Assembly (NCBI GenBank): GCA_016648135.1
Contig: JADDOH010008019.1
Location: 5,001-69,000 of the forward strand
Direction of reading: 5' to 3'
Source of the DNA: Agrypnia vestita
Lineage: Eukaryota; Arthropoda; Insecta; Trichoptera; Phryganeidae
Length of the DNA stretch: 64,000 bases
The notes beneath the pieces were generated by a model. It was not told the DNA's origin, did no database searches, and saw only the letters and a program-made list of their open reading frames with translations. Both the position numbers and the translations under genes were made by a program. Positions 33,180-44,059 of this stretch are shown in pieces (the stretch's first letter is position 1; each line of letters starts with the position of its first letter).

Positions 33180-33840
33180 CATTCAAACGGCCCGTTTATT
33201 CCTTTATGTACTCTGTATATTGGAACATTTGCAGGGCCGGGTGCTCCTTGCGGGAATATAAACTTAGAATAACGCCGCGTGCGAGCCTACTTGGAATGAT
33301 TTACATAAGGTATTGTGAATTCTCGATGATAAATATCGGACCATTTTCTGGCGAGAATTCCATTCCCCGTACAGAGAAGAAAAAAGTCTTTTACTTATCC
33401 AATGATGAAACTATTAATGTAAAGACTTCAGTAAAGAAAACAGTCTTGGTTGTTTTGTGCGTTTTTTACGAGCTTTAGGTACACACGGAAAAACATCAAC
33501 ATTGTTACCCAAATAAAGATACATATATATTAATTTTAATGAGACACTAACGTAAAACTAGTCAAAATATACGCAAAGTATAATGTATTACTTTATAGAA
33601 ACTTAACACAATATTTTAATTATAAGTGTCACAAAACCTGTTCTAGTAACATGCATATATTTCATTTATCAATACAGTGTGGTCTTGTACAATTGGCACA
33701 ATATCATGTATAACAATTAGACGTGTAAGTACAAGTGCCGAACAAGCAAACAAAATAAAATTAGTAAAAATTATTATTTATACAGTCAAATTAATAATGC
33801 AAATTAAAAAACCGATTATAAGGCCTTAGAGAATTATCAA
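33180..33840. other. Mixed-complexity DNA, no gene called
   Basis: 33185-33375 is less AT-rich (GCAGGGCCGGGTGCTCCTTG, AACGCCGCGTGCGAGCC) and could be conserved noncoding DNA or a decayed exon. The 90-codon frame at 33206-33478 has no recognisable motif. Confidence 0.3.
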
Positions 33841-33846
33841 ATATAA

Positions 33847-34400
33847 AGAAACTAGTGTGCCCGCGCGGCTTCGCATGCGTAGATTTTTAGTACACTGTTT
33901 GGATCGTCATAGAACTTTCGCGAACCTTCTAGAACTTGCTCCTTCCAAAACTTTTAAGAAATTTATTGAGTGTACAGGAACCTTCTAGACCCACCCACAC
34001 ATTCCGCCACTCAGTTCAGAATCTTATTAGAACTTTCGGGAATTTTCTAGAACCTTCTCCTTCCAGAACTTTCTAGAGCAGGTTATTCCGGATCCTTCTA
34101 GAATTCTAGACCCACCGACACAGTCGGCGCGCCTATTTTGAAATAATCTGAAGCATTTGCGGCCATTTTTTAACAAAACAATGTGCTAGAATGCACATTT
34201 TCGTCACCCACTCCCACCCACGCACAGCCACCCCCCAAACTCGCATATTTTCGATGTGACACCAAGGGCTATCCACCACCATAACCACCGGTGGGTGGTT
34301 GTGGTTGGTTGTGGAGAAAACTTGGCAGATAGGGAAACATGGGTTTCTTTATATATATATATATATTGACAATGTTATGTATTCTAGGGATTGGGATTAT
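33847..34400 (+). repeat. Dispersed element with internal 118-bp duplication and HSE arrays
   Basis: Starts CTAGTGTGCCCGCGCGGCTT, the kind of 'actag...cccgcg' leader also seen at 35.8 and 50.9 kb, and ends after a TA microsatellite at about 34353-34366. AGAACTTTCG recurs at 33911 and 34029 (period 118). Noncoding; the transposon class is not clear. Confidence 0.55.
33912..34105. promoter_or_regulatory. Dense heat-shock-element arrays
   Basis: 33912-33936 reads GAAct TTCgc GAAcc TTCta GAAct (five exact alternating pentamers). 33978-33992 has GAAcc TTCta GACcc. 34030-34059 reads GAAct TTCgg GAAtt TTCta GAAcc TTCtc: six exact units in a row. 34061-34080 adds TTCca GAAct TTCta GAGca and 34086-34105 TTCcg GATcc TTCta GAAtt. 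Six uninterrupted exact nGAAn units form a stronger site than most known heat-shock promoters contain. Binding by HSF is inferred. Confidence 0.65.
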
Positions 34401-34494
34401 CGTCAAGAAAATTAATATTCCGTAAGAGTGACTATTTTAATGATGATGATATAACTGAACTATTTGACTTATCTCATATTGCAATAAAGTTTAA

Positions 34495-35599
34495 GGCGAT
34501 CGTCTAGCAGAATGAGCAAATTTCATCATTTTTTCTCATATATTCTCTTGCGTTTTTTATCACATTTTTGTAGGGAAATATCTCATTTTAAAATTTATTC
34601 ATCAGCTCACATATATTTTAAATACGAATTTTTTATTAAAATGTCACAAATTAAATTATATAATTGATTAATAAATTACCAAACCTTCGATGTTTTAAAA
34701 ATGTAGAAAAATGCTCCATTTTGTGGGTCTTTTATGACTGAACGGCCTGTTGAGATGTCTTTTTTATTCAATAATATTACAAAGAAAACAATTATCTTCA
34801 ATTTATTATAATTATAGCAAAATCTGTTAGTAAGTTTACTTGCAATTTATGTTTTAAAAAATACTGTTTTTTAAAAATATTTTATTTTTTTGTGGGTATT
34901 TTCAACTCTTTTTACATGGTTGACAACTTTTTTACTTCAATAGTCAAAAGAATAGATATTATAATTTTATAATAAAAACAAAAAAAAAATCAAAATCTTT
35001 GTCGATATTCTTGATTTTAGATATTTAATCAAGACGCAACGTATTTATGACACAATACGCAGTGCCTTGATTAAATAGCTAAAATCTGAAATAGAGAATA
35101 ATTTTTTGATTTTTTTTGTATTAATTTTAAAATAATAATGTCTATTCCTTTAATTTGTTACAGAAAAAAAGTTATAAACTATCTATGAAGGATTGAAAAA
35201 AACACACAAAAAATAAAAATAATTCAAAAAACATTGTTTTTTAAAACATAAATTGCATGTAAACTTACTAACAGATTTTTCAATAATTGTAACAAATTTA
35301 AGATAAACGTTTAATTTGTAATATTATTGAAGAAAAAAGACATTTTAACAGGCCGTTCAGTCATAAAAGGCCCACAAAGTGGAGCAATTTTCTTAATTTT
35401 TAAAACAAGGTTTTTTAATTTATTAATCAATTATATAATTTAGTTTGTGAAATTTTGACAAAACATTCTTATTTAAAATAAACGTAATCTGATGAATAAA
35501 TTTTAAAATAAGGTATTTTCATACAAAAATGTGATAAAAAACGCAAGAGAAGATATGAGAAAAAATGGTGAAATTTGCTCACTCTGCTAGACCATCGCC
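34495..35599. mobile_element. 1105-bp foldback element with ~540-bp arms, TTAA target
   Basis: The whole segment is one imperfect palindrome. The left end GGCGATCGTCTAGCAGA matches GGCGATGGTCTAGCAGA on the right end, and matching blocks continue to the centre near 35047 (TGCAATTTATGTTTTAAAAA; TTGATTTTAGATATTTAATC). TTAA lies directly outside both ends (34491-34494, 35600-35603). No coding sequence. TTAA duplication is used by piggyBac-type transposases, but GGCGAT is not a typical piggyBac terminus, so the class is open. Confidence 0.85.
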
Positions 35600-35694
35600 T
35601 TAAATGTTCTCAGGTTTGCACGGTCGTTTAAAATCTTCTGTGAATAGTTTTCAGGGATATTCTGTCGTGTATGTTTAATCACTTTGCCCGATGT

Positions 35695-35722
35695 TTCGGA
35701 TCCCATTACAGGGTCCATCATA
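35695..35722 (-). ncRNA. Decayed hammerhead-like motif
   Basis: On the minus strand ATTATGA (for CTGATGA), then GGACCCTGTAATGGGATCC (stem II with a bulge) and GAAACATC. Helix II and GAAA are intact; C3 and G5 of the core are changed and no helix I partner is visible. Confidence 0.3.
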
Positions 35723-35814
35723 ATAATGATGAATACAGTTAATATTATGTAAGAAACGTAAATGAGATTAATTGATATTTCTATTATATATTATGGATTA
35801 AGTTACATTATGTA

Positions 35815-37250
35815 CTAGCTGCACCCGGCCACGCGTTGCTGTGGCTCAGTCTTATTAAATGGAAAAGAAAGAAAGCACACGTTTCTCATATGTTTAATTT
35901 TACAATGCTTGTGGGTATTCAATTTTGCTACTTTTCAAAAAAGCATATTTTTACCTGTGACAGATGTGACATTTGTATGATAGTAGGTGTATAAAAACGT
36001 AGTAGGTATATAAAAACATGCGCGTATTCGATTGCAGCATTGTTTAAAGTCAACCCGTGAAGAAATTTCTGAGATTTAAGATTTTTGAAAAAAACGAATA
36101 TTTACATTATTATATATTAATAGCTGTTCATACCCGGCGTTGATCGGACTAAAGATTAAACTAAACATTAGTTTGTGGGGGGGAAAAAGTTTTAATTGTT
36201 TCGGAATCTCTAATAAAAAAAAGGATCCATTTAATCTAGGCTGGGATGGATGGGATATCCAGGAAGAAATTGTGACCCATGTGTTACCCCGTGACCTAAA
36301 GAATAAGAATACAAAATTTGGATCAAATCGAAAAACGTTATAGATTTGTTTAAAAAGTATATCTAATGTGGGGGTGAGGGAGGGGAAAAGTTGTCTTTAT
36401 TACCCGCCGGGTCTTGAAAAATAAGTATGCAAAATCTGGGTCATTTCGGTCATACGGTGTAGATTTGCACAGAAAATATAACAGTGGGGGGGAGGGAATA
36501 AATGTAGCCTTTATTACCCGCCGGGTCCAAAAGCATAAGTGTGCAAAATTTGAATTCGATCGGTCGAACGGTAAAGATTTGCATTGAAAATATATCAGGA
36601 AGAGGGGAAGGGGTAAAAGCGGTGTGAGAAAATGTAGCCTATGTTACCCGCCAGATCGAAAGGAATAATTTCCCAAATTTTGAGTCCGATCGGTCGAATG
36701 GTACAAACTTGCATTTTGAATATGTAAGGGGAGGGAAATGTCGCCTATGTTACTCGCCAGGTCCTTAAGAATAAGTTTCCGAATGTTGAGTCCGATTGGT
36801 TGAATGGTACAGATTTTTTTTTTTTAAATTTGCATTGTGTGTATATCAGGGGGAGGGAAAGGGGTAAAAATGGAGGGGGAAATGTTCTTACATTACTCGC
36901 GAGCTCCTAAAGAAGAGGTTCCCAAATCTTGAGTCCGATCTGTCTAATGGTACAGATTTGCATTGTAAATATATCGGGGGAAGGGAAGGGGTAAAAGCGG
37001 AGGAGAGAAATGTCGCCTATGTTTCCCGCCGGGTGCTGAAAAATAAGTTTCCAAATTTTGGGTCAGATCGGTCAAACGGTACATATTTGCATTGTAAATA
37101 TATCAGGAGGAGGGGAAGGGATAGAACTGGAGGGAGGACATGCTCTATAGCACAAGTATACAAAATTTGAGTCGAATTGAACAAACGGTGTAGATTTGTA
37201 TAGAGAACAGACAGAAAGACAGACAGACAGACATTGAGTTTTATAGGTAT
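35815..37250 (+). repeat. Composite dispersed repeat
   Basis: Two leader-like starts (CTAGCTGCACCCGGCCACGC at about 35817; TAGCTGTTCATACCCGGCGT at about 36120) precede the expanded array, and the segment ends in a CAGACAGACAGACA run and TTGAGTTTTATAGGTATAG, the same terminus as the 7.8-kb copy. No open frame of significance. Confidence 0.65.
36284..37190 (+). repeat. Tandem array, about 8 units of 106-143 bp
   Basis: Unit anchors TTACC(C)CG occur at 36284, 36400, 36514, 36644, 36750, 36893, 37022 (as TTTCCCG) and a diverged unit near 37146. Each unit contains a TTACCCGCCGGGTC-like start, AATAAG, TTTGAGTCCGATCGGTC, GGTACAGATTTGCATTG, ATATATC and a G-rich AGGGGAAGGGG tract. The 7.8-kb relative has one unit, so the array arose by expansion inside the element. 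Confidence 0.8.
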
Positions 37251-37259
37251 AGAACCGCG

Positions 37260-38540
37260 ATACGATTGGCTGTACTTTCTCGTCAGTTCAAACGTTTTAT
37301 TTAAGCAAAGACGACCGAATGTAATCAAAGAATTTGAATTTTAAAATTTTTATATTTAAATATTTATCAATATTGAAAGGGTACTTGCGCCTTTTTTTCA
37401 AATAATTCGTGCGAATTAAAGAAACGTCGTGTCAAAAAGAACTTTAGGTGATTTATGATTTTGGACCATTGAAAATTACATTTTTATTTATATAAATTAA
37501 TAGTAGGTATATGAAAACAAAATAAGTATAGAAAAACATCAAACAGAAAGATATCTGCTACGGTTGCTGAACATAGAGTTAATATGACCACAAAAACTAA
37601 AACTGAAAACCTTTACTATAACTAATATATATATATATACAGAGTGTAATAGAACTAGTCAAATATGCCGATACTTCAACAAATTAGTGGTAAATTGTAT
37701 TATTTTTAATTATATAAATAATTTAACTGTAACTGGTTGCGGATAACGTACGTACGTACGGTAAAGACCGTAATAACAACCTTAACTCTTTAATATATAA
37801 ATAATGTTACCACAAAATCACTTTGCAGTATTGAAGAAGCAACGTTAATAACTTTATTTATACCAATGATGTCATGATGACTGACATCATTTGAGTAATC
37901 AATGTGTACTCAGCGATCATTGGGCATAAATAAGTGGATTTAATTTTTTTTTTAAATTTGAACTTTGGACAAAATTTTACTGCTGAGCCGTTGAATTTTC
38001 AATTCACAGACGAAACAATGGAATGCAAAATTCAATTGAAATGCTAAAATTAGTGTTTACAGAACTTTATCCGTGTGGAGTGGAACTCCAAGATAAATAC
38101 TGACTAAACTCAGTTGGGAGAAGTAAAAGTTCCTTTCCAAAACGATAATTAAATTATAGAACTTTGTTTATTTTCATGTTTGACTTCCTCTCGATTGTAA
38201 TAATTGGCTCTGATCATTTTAAGCGTAAATTCTTTGGAATTTTAATTGAAACTTGAAAATAAATTGAGCAATACAATCACATTACTAAATATTGTGATGT
38301 TAACGTATTATATTTTTATCTTTGTTATAAACGAGTATAATCACATTTCATTTAGTCAACAAAAAAACTTTATTCAGTAAAAATTAAAAAACAAATAAAG
38401 TCAAATAGTGATATTCTCGCATGTTTATAAGAGCTTAACAATCATCAAAAAAATGCCAATGATTTCCGAAATACAGCACATACCTACATTAAAGTTACTA
38501 GTTTTAATAATAAAAAATTGGAATATTGAACTTTTTTCAA
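37260..38540. other. AT-rich DNA without genes
   Basis: Contains a TA run (37625-37640), a self-complementary ACGTACGTACGTACG at 37749-37760 and text shared with 43.87 kb (TTACCACAAAATC). No coding evidence. Confidence 0.4.
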
Positions 38541-38547
38541 TTTATTT

Positions 38548-38995
38548 TTCTTCTTCTTATTCTACCTCTTATCCTACTGGGTCAAGGTCCCTGCACCGCA
38601 TAAGAGGTTCCAACACTTCCTATCGTCACTCTCCACATCATCACAATTTAGTTGCAACCTCGCTTCCCAGCAGTCTTCCAACCATTTCCGCCAGCTCCTC
38701 CTAGGACGGCCTCTTGGTCTTCTGCCTTCTGGTCTTGCCTAGAATATCCGCTTTGGCAGTCTATCTGCCGGCATCCGTAAGATATGTCCCAGCCACCGTA
38801 GCTGTGATTTCTTAATAAATATCAATAAGGGTTCCACTTCGATACATTATCTTATTTGCGTATTTCTGATTCTGTCCCTTCTGATAACTCTTACTATACC
38901 TCGTAGAAATTCAATTTTGGCGGCCTATAGCCTTGAGTGGGTTCTTTCGGTCAAGATCCAGTGCTCGTGTCCGTACACTAGGGCTGGCCTGAAAA
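38548..38995 (-). pseudogene. LINE ORF2 post-RT region, third family
   Basis: The minus strand reads FRPALVYGHEHWILTERTHS, then FLRGIVRVIRRDRIRNT, KSQLRWLGHILRMPADRLPK and GRRPRGRPRRSWRKWLED, ending in LLCGAGTL and an AAGAAGAAG tail. Several stops and at least one frameshift are present. These are the usual blocks between the RT domain and the end of many LINE ORF2s, in the right order. 5' truncated. Confidence 0.8.
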
Positions 38996-39129
38996 CTGAA
39001 TTCAATACTGCCAACTTTGCTCACTGGCTGAACTTCGTTTTTCTAAGAACGTAGTTCTATCGGCAAAATTTGACATAGTTTTATTTCACGGAAGAACACA
39101 ATTAGAAAAATTATGTTTTAAAAATACTT

Positions 39130-39570
39130 TCGTCTAAAATTCCATCATCCCACCGCCGGCATTCCTCGAACCTAGCACCTAGGTGTACAGCATCCCAAGA
39201 AATGGGGACCGAAAATGCCCACTGATGACACAGCCATCTAATACGTCTCAATTGTCACTTTTGGAGAACGGAGAGACGTTTGATGTTTGAGTTAGAGGTT
39301 CTCTCTACCTTAAAAGATGCAAATCTGCTAATTATCGTGCCCGTTTAATTATAAATGGGCTTCGTCGGAGAAATAATGTAAATAAAATTGGTGAACTGCT
39401 CAAAATAATTTTTTTAATGAGAACCAATCGACGGGTTTTAAATATAGCACCAATTAGATTTCATATAGATGGTTTGAGTACAGTTCCGAATTGATCTTAA
39501 CTTGTATCACATTTTTTCGCTTCCATTGCTCCGTGCCCGCCCGGTTTTCTTCTTATTTAGTGTTGAACCG
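39130..39570. promoter_or_regulatory. Possible conserved noncoding / enhancer-like element
   Basis: Non-repetitive and more complex than its surroundings. 39310-39365 has GATGCAAATCTGCTAATTAT followed by CGTGCCCGTTTAATTATAAA: an octamer ATGCAAAT (POU-type) beside TAATTA cores. Such pairing is typical of developmental enhancers. Judged from composition and motifs only. Confidence 0.3.
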
Positions 39571-39574
39571 GTCT

Positions 39575-40545
39575 CGTGGAGCTTTTTGAGAAACAATTTA
39601 ATGAAATTTACACATGGACCTTGATTCTCACTGAAATCGGTAGTGAGCAAGAAACAAAGCCGAATAATTACTTCAGAACCGCTGATTTATACAACTGTTT
39701 TACGCAGAATGCGCGTTATTCCTCCGTACCTATAGCAATTTACTGCGACTTAATCTACATCAATAAAATATTTTACAGAGTAGTAATGTTTTGCACTGAT
39801 GTTTGGAATTTTAATATAAAAACGAAATAAGTTAAAAAACTATATTTTATATACATAAACATCATTTAATTTAATACTTATCTTGTTTGACATACTAGTG
39901 TGATATATTTTTAGAGCCAAAAATTAATATAAATTATTAGTTATTTTTACTAGATTGATTAAAATACCCAGATGACCGTACTGCAAGGAAATGGTCTATG
40001 ACCTATTTATTTTTCTAAAATGAAATTTGCCAAAGTTTTAATGAAATCTCGTTAGCCCTTAATTAATAAATTTAAATCTGGCACACGTAACGTAAATAGA
40101 CTATTGAAATTAAGTTATAATGGAAAGCTAACAACCTTCTGCATTCAGTGGAATAAATTGTTCTTAAAACTTATACAATTCTCCGCAGTCTTAGGGTTTT
40201 ATGAGAGAGATAATATTTTCACGTCCGTAATTAAATTTTAATCATATCTTGCCTTTTGTATTTTTCGACAGAATATTCTTCACCGGATCATTTACAACAT
40301 TTATTGAAGTGTGTTCTAAAAAAGGAACCTCATATTTTTAATCAATATTCATTCATTTCTTACCTTATTTTGCTTAAAGACTTTTTAAGCATTCTTTTCT
40401 TATTTGCCGCGTAAAAAACTAGTGTTATTAATATTTCAATGAAATTTAATATTCATATTACATTTTATTTTAATATAACTCATAAATATTTTAATTTATT
40501 ATCTTTGCGTTCTCTAGCGCTATGCAGTCAATACATGAAAATAGA
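39575..40545. other. AT-rich DNA without genes
   Basis: The 84-codon frame at 39576-39830 has no recognisable motif. The rest is low-complexity. Confidence 0.4.
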
Positions 40546-40554
40546 CTGATCTCT

Positions 40555-40935
40555 GATGTAGGCAGAGAGGATTGAACGCCACACTCTTCTATGCTGACAC
40601 ACCACTTTTGCTTCAGCCACATTCATACATCTTCTTATACACGTTCTACGGTTGTTGCGGCTTTTAACAGGGCCATCCTCAAATACTTGTAGTGTAGATC
40701 GTGCCAGGTCTTTCGCGGACGCCCTCTATTCCTGTTGCCTTCAACACTCGCCTCATATATTTTCTTAACTATACTTTCTTCGTTCATACATTCCACATGA
40801 CCAAACCATCTCAGCACTCCTTTCTTTATTCTGTCTACTACACTACAGCCAGCATTACAATAACTTCTAATTTGATCATTCCTCACTCTATCGACCAAGG
40901 ATTTTTCACACAAGCGTCTCGGTGACTGCATTTTT
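40555..40935 (-). pseudogene. LINE ORF2 tail, third copy of the 1.3-kb family
   Basis: Reads SPRRLCEKSLVDRVRND, GVLRWFGHVECMNEESIVKK and GNRNRGRPRKTWHDL in one 98-codon frame, then loses frame; the cysteine block and the C terminus (ERSILS-like) are still visible in other frames. More diverged from copies 1 and 2 than they are from each other. No clear target duplication. Confidence 0.75.
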
Positions 40936-40939
40936 TATT

Positions 40940-41510
40940 AGAATTTCTATAAGGAATCCGCAAAATTTCTATTAGGACGTAAAGTGTTTTCATAATATTC
41001 CTTTCACCATTATCCAGCTTTTTATATATTAGAACATTCTGTCATATAAATATTTAATTTCACCTTTGTTTTAAATATTTTTTTTACATACATATAATTT
41101 ATAATTCATTTGGCTAGTTGAATGCGCCTAGCATTATCTTTATTGATGATGAGGAGGAGCGTATTTTATAGGCCTTATCCCTTGCAGATTAAAGAACGAT
41201 CCATGAATTTCACAGTGCTTTGAGTGTCTTCGTATGACAAAATGAATTATAAAATTATAGATATTCATCATAGGATCATTGTAGAAGATGTTGACCGCCA
41301 AATAACACATCACATTAACCTAACTAACCACGATCCTCGTTAAAAGATTAAAATGGCTTCGTGCTGCACGCGTAGATCCTTTCCTAGCTCAGAGGCAGCT
41401 TATACCTCATAGTGTAATCCTACTGAGAATGCAACCATCAAACAATCAATTTAAGTCTGCGTGGTATTATAATATGACCTGGGTGTCAAAAGTTTTGACG
41501 ATGTCATCAA
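40940..41510. other. Unrecognised DNA
   Basis: A moderately complex patch at 41.33-41.45 kb has no identifiable product. Confidence 0.35.
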
Positions 41511-41515
41511 CTATC

Positions 41516-41992
41516 TAGTAGTCGTGGTCAAAATCGTTATTTGAACCGGTTACAAAATAACCGTTATTTGAGATTTGTATCCGATTGCATCGATGATTGG
41601 TAACTGAAATATAATTATTATCGAGTACCGATGCTTGCCGTTGAATCGCGAAAAATCGGTAAGCATTCATCGATACATCAATAACAAATCTCAAGTAACG
41701 GTTAGTGTGTCACCGGTTAAAATACAATAACTAGTGTTTTCGGATCTTTTTTCAATATTGCCGCTCCATCTTCTTTGAGAACTTTCCCCTGGATTTCGAT
41801 AATTGGCAACTAATATTTTGCAATCAGACAACATCGGTGCACATAACTGATTAATCTCTGTTACCAATCATCGATACGAGCGGTTATAAATAAGGTTTAT
41901 TTAGTAACTTGTTAAATAACGATTAATTAGTAACCTGTTAAATAACGATTATTTAGTAACCGGTGAAAATATTTTTTTGACCATCACTACTG
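41516..41992. mobile_element. hAT-like MITE, 477 bp
   Basis: Ends TAGTAGTCGTGGTCAAAA and (minus strand) CAGTAGTGATGGTCAAAA match at 15 of 18. Subterminal blocks also mirror each other: AACCGGTTACAAAATAACCG versus CACCGGTTACTAAATAATCG, and CATCGATGATTGGTAAC on both strands. CAGTAG-type ends suggest hAT, but I see no clean 8-bp duplication. No transposase. Confidence 0.65.
41895..41972. repeat. Three 26-bp subterminal repeats in the MITE
   Basis: 41895-41920, 41921-41946 and 41947-41972 share TTAGTAAC and AAATAACGATTA. Repeated subterminal motifs are often transposase-binding sites in hAT elements. Confidence 0.7.
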
Positions 41993-41999
41993 TCTAAAC

Positions 42000-43375
42000 A
42001 CCAAAGCATGTGTCTAATAAAAATAATACCACACGGAAAAAAAAATCATTGCAAAATTGTGAATTTTTTGGTTAAAATATGCAGATCTTAAAATAAGCTT
42101 TAGCAGTAGGCATGATTCAAACTGTAAATACAGTTTTGCAAGATGTAAAAATAAAATGGCAACAATAAAAAAAATCTAAATGTAATAGGTAAACTTAAAA
42201 CGTTTATTGAAATCTTATTCCTAATACAAAAAAAGTCATCAAACTTGTGAAAAGCAATGGTTTTCAAAAATTTAATGCCAAGCCTCTAATTTTAAAATCA
42301 AATATGTAATGTGGGGAGCTCTTAAACGAGAAAAAAGTATTAATTTAACTTTTTTAAACTTATATTTAACTTTTGATTAACATTATTGAGGCTCAAAATT
42401 TAATTTCTCAGAGATTGCCGAATGTAAAATGAGACGAGATAAATAAATTGAAAATATTTCCTTTGCCACAGAATGTCGGTATTTTGAAACCAGTAACAAA
42501 AATATTTAACCGGTTTGTGTTATATTGTATATTACGCCAATATTGGAAGACTGGTGTAAATTATGATATTTAAGATTAAATTTATAAAGTTTTGAAGGCT
42601 AATATACATCAAAAAAAATCCAGTATTTTGTAATATATTCCCGTTATTGACTTTTTTGATCTCAATAATAAATTTTACATTTCAGGTTAAGCTTACAATA
42701 CGGATTAAATACAATCATGATCATTAAAAGGATTGAAATATTATTGATGGATATGGCGATAATATTGCAGAGATCGTCCATGATAATTATGAAAATGGAT
42801 GGAGAATAATGACTATATGTTTTATATTAGTAATATCTTAAATATTCCTACTCGACTTTCAAGAGTATCAGAATCTCTTATCGACAGATGATTATGAAAT
42901 TGTCAAATTAATTGTCCAATACCTTATAAATTAGTTATTTGTATCAACACCTAATCCAATTTTTTCTACATTTGAATGAAGTCATTTTAATTCTTCAAGT
43001 ATCGGTGAGAGATTCTGACACTCTCAACATTCAAATAGTAAATAAAATATAGTTAAACTCAAGTAGAGATAAAGTAGTTAATGTTTTCCATTCATTTTTT
43101 AAGATAAAAATTGATATGTATATATTTCGTACCTACCTTTGTCTTCAATATCATTTAATTAGAAGATTTAACTAAAGTAATTTCAAAAAATTGATCATTC
43201 TTATGTGATTTTCAGGTTTATATTTCTCAAATTTTTCAAATCTTAACATCTCTATAGTAAAGCGACTGATTTTTATATAATTTTTTAATGTTTATAACGT
43301 TAACTTTGTAGTGGGATATAATTATTAATTTTGAATAACTAAAAACTTTGTAATGTACTTTGTTTCCACCACTTA
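42000..43375. other. AT-rich DNA without genes
   Basis: No repeat partner or coding signal noticed. Confidence 0.45.
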
Positions 43376-43380
43376 TATTA

Positions 43381-43720
43381 AAAATCAGCTGCAACCCGTT
43401 AAAAAGGAACATTTGTTTGGGTCTTTGCTAAGCCCTAGTATACATTCATATTTTTTTGGCGCTTAACTAAGAAGTGGAGCACTAGCAACATGCATTGTAA
43501 GCTTCAATTCGAATAAATAAAATATAAATAAAATATTTTTGACTGTCCATGGTAAGGCGGCGGTAGCAACATGCGTTAAACGGCCGGTTCGGGTTTGGTG
43601 GCCCGGGGTTAAAACCCCATCTCCGGCCGTTTATTTAGCCATGAATTCAAACGAAATTACGGACGTTACAGTAAGTTACGGGGACAGACAGATGGATGGA
43701 CGAACATACAACGCAATTAT
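43381..43720 (+). repeat. Dispersed structured repeat, copy 1
   Basis: Shares with 53211-53590: AGCTG-AACCCGT, GTCTTTGCTAAGCCCTAGTA, AGCAACATGCGT, ACGGCCGGTTCGGGTTTG, a hairpin, and GAATTC-AAC-AAATTACGGA followed by GACAGACAGA. A 10-bp stem AAACGGCCGG/CCGGCCGTTT (43578-43587, 43623-43632) encloses GGGGTT/AACCCC (43605-43618). A TGGTAAGGCGG word upstream and GGTTAAAACCCC could be an A/B-box pair, so this may be another tRNA-related SINE. Noncoding. Confidence 0.6.
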
Positions 43721-43728
43721 TATGTTTG

Positions 43729-43835
43729 ATATTAACATATTTCATATGGTCCTTTCGTCAGGATACAATGTATACATAAATATTGTATCCTGACGAAGGA
43801 ACCATTGCCCCTGAAATATGTTGATATTTTCAACA
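43729..43835. repeat. Long inverted repeat around a 16-bp perfect stem
   Basis: TTCGTCAGGATACAAT (43754-43769) pairs with 43782-43797 around a 12-nt loop, and outer blocks GATATTAACATATTTCA and TGAAATATGTTGATATT (about 43729 and 43812) extend the pairing with a few gaps. It appears to be two hammerhead-type ends in head-to-head order. Confidence 0.7.
43786..43827 (+). ncRNA. Hammerhead-ribozyme-like motif
   Basis: Helix I TATC (43786-43789) pairs with GATA (43823-43826), plus a G-T wobble; core CTGACGA (43790-43796); helix II AGG/CCT (43797-43799, 43810-43812) with a 10-nt loop; GAA (43813-43815); helix III A-TATG-T (43816-43821); cleavage-site base T (43822). All elements are present in order without extra bases at the core. 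Helix II is short. Competing pairing with the adjacent inverted repeat could block folding. Confidence 0.4.
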
Positions 43836-43923
43836 TAAACCTAAATGTTGAAAAAAAATTTTTTTTCTAATTATATTATTAATGTCACCACAAAATCTTT
43901 TTTTTTGAAGAAGTTAAAAACTT

Positions 43924-44050
43924 TGTATAAACCACTTGGATTAACTTTACATCTACCAGATTTGATACCACTGTATCTTCATCGAGTATGCGTCTGTTGT
44001 GAGGAAGATATAGTGGCATAGAAACCGGTAGACGTGAAATGGTTTATACA
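43924..44050. repeat. Imperfect inverted repeat, ~50-bp arms
   Basis: TGTATAAACCACTTGG...CATCTACC..GATACCACTGTATCTTC (43924-43980) mirrors 44003-44050 (minus strand TGTATAAACCATTTCACGTC TACC..CTATGCCACTATATCTTC), loop 22 nt, with an 11-base insertion in the left arm. MITE-like or part of the element containing the hammerhead-like motif. Confidence 0.65.
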
Positions 44051-44059
44051 CAAAAAAAT

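Noticed and set aside
33206..33478. 90-codon plus-strand frame
   Set aside because: No motif and no conserved context; left as unrecognised DNA.
37201..37230. CRISPR-like or telomeric repeat (CAGACAGACAGA run)
   Set aside because: It is a simple repeat at the end of a dispersed element; the genome is eukaryotic and no spacer structure exists.
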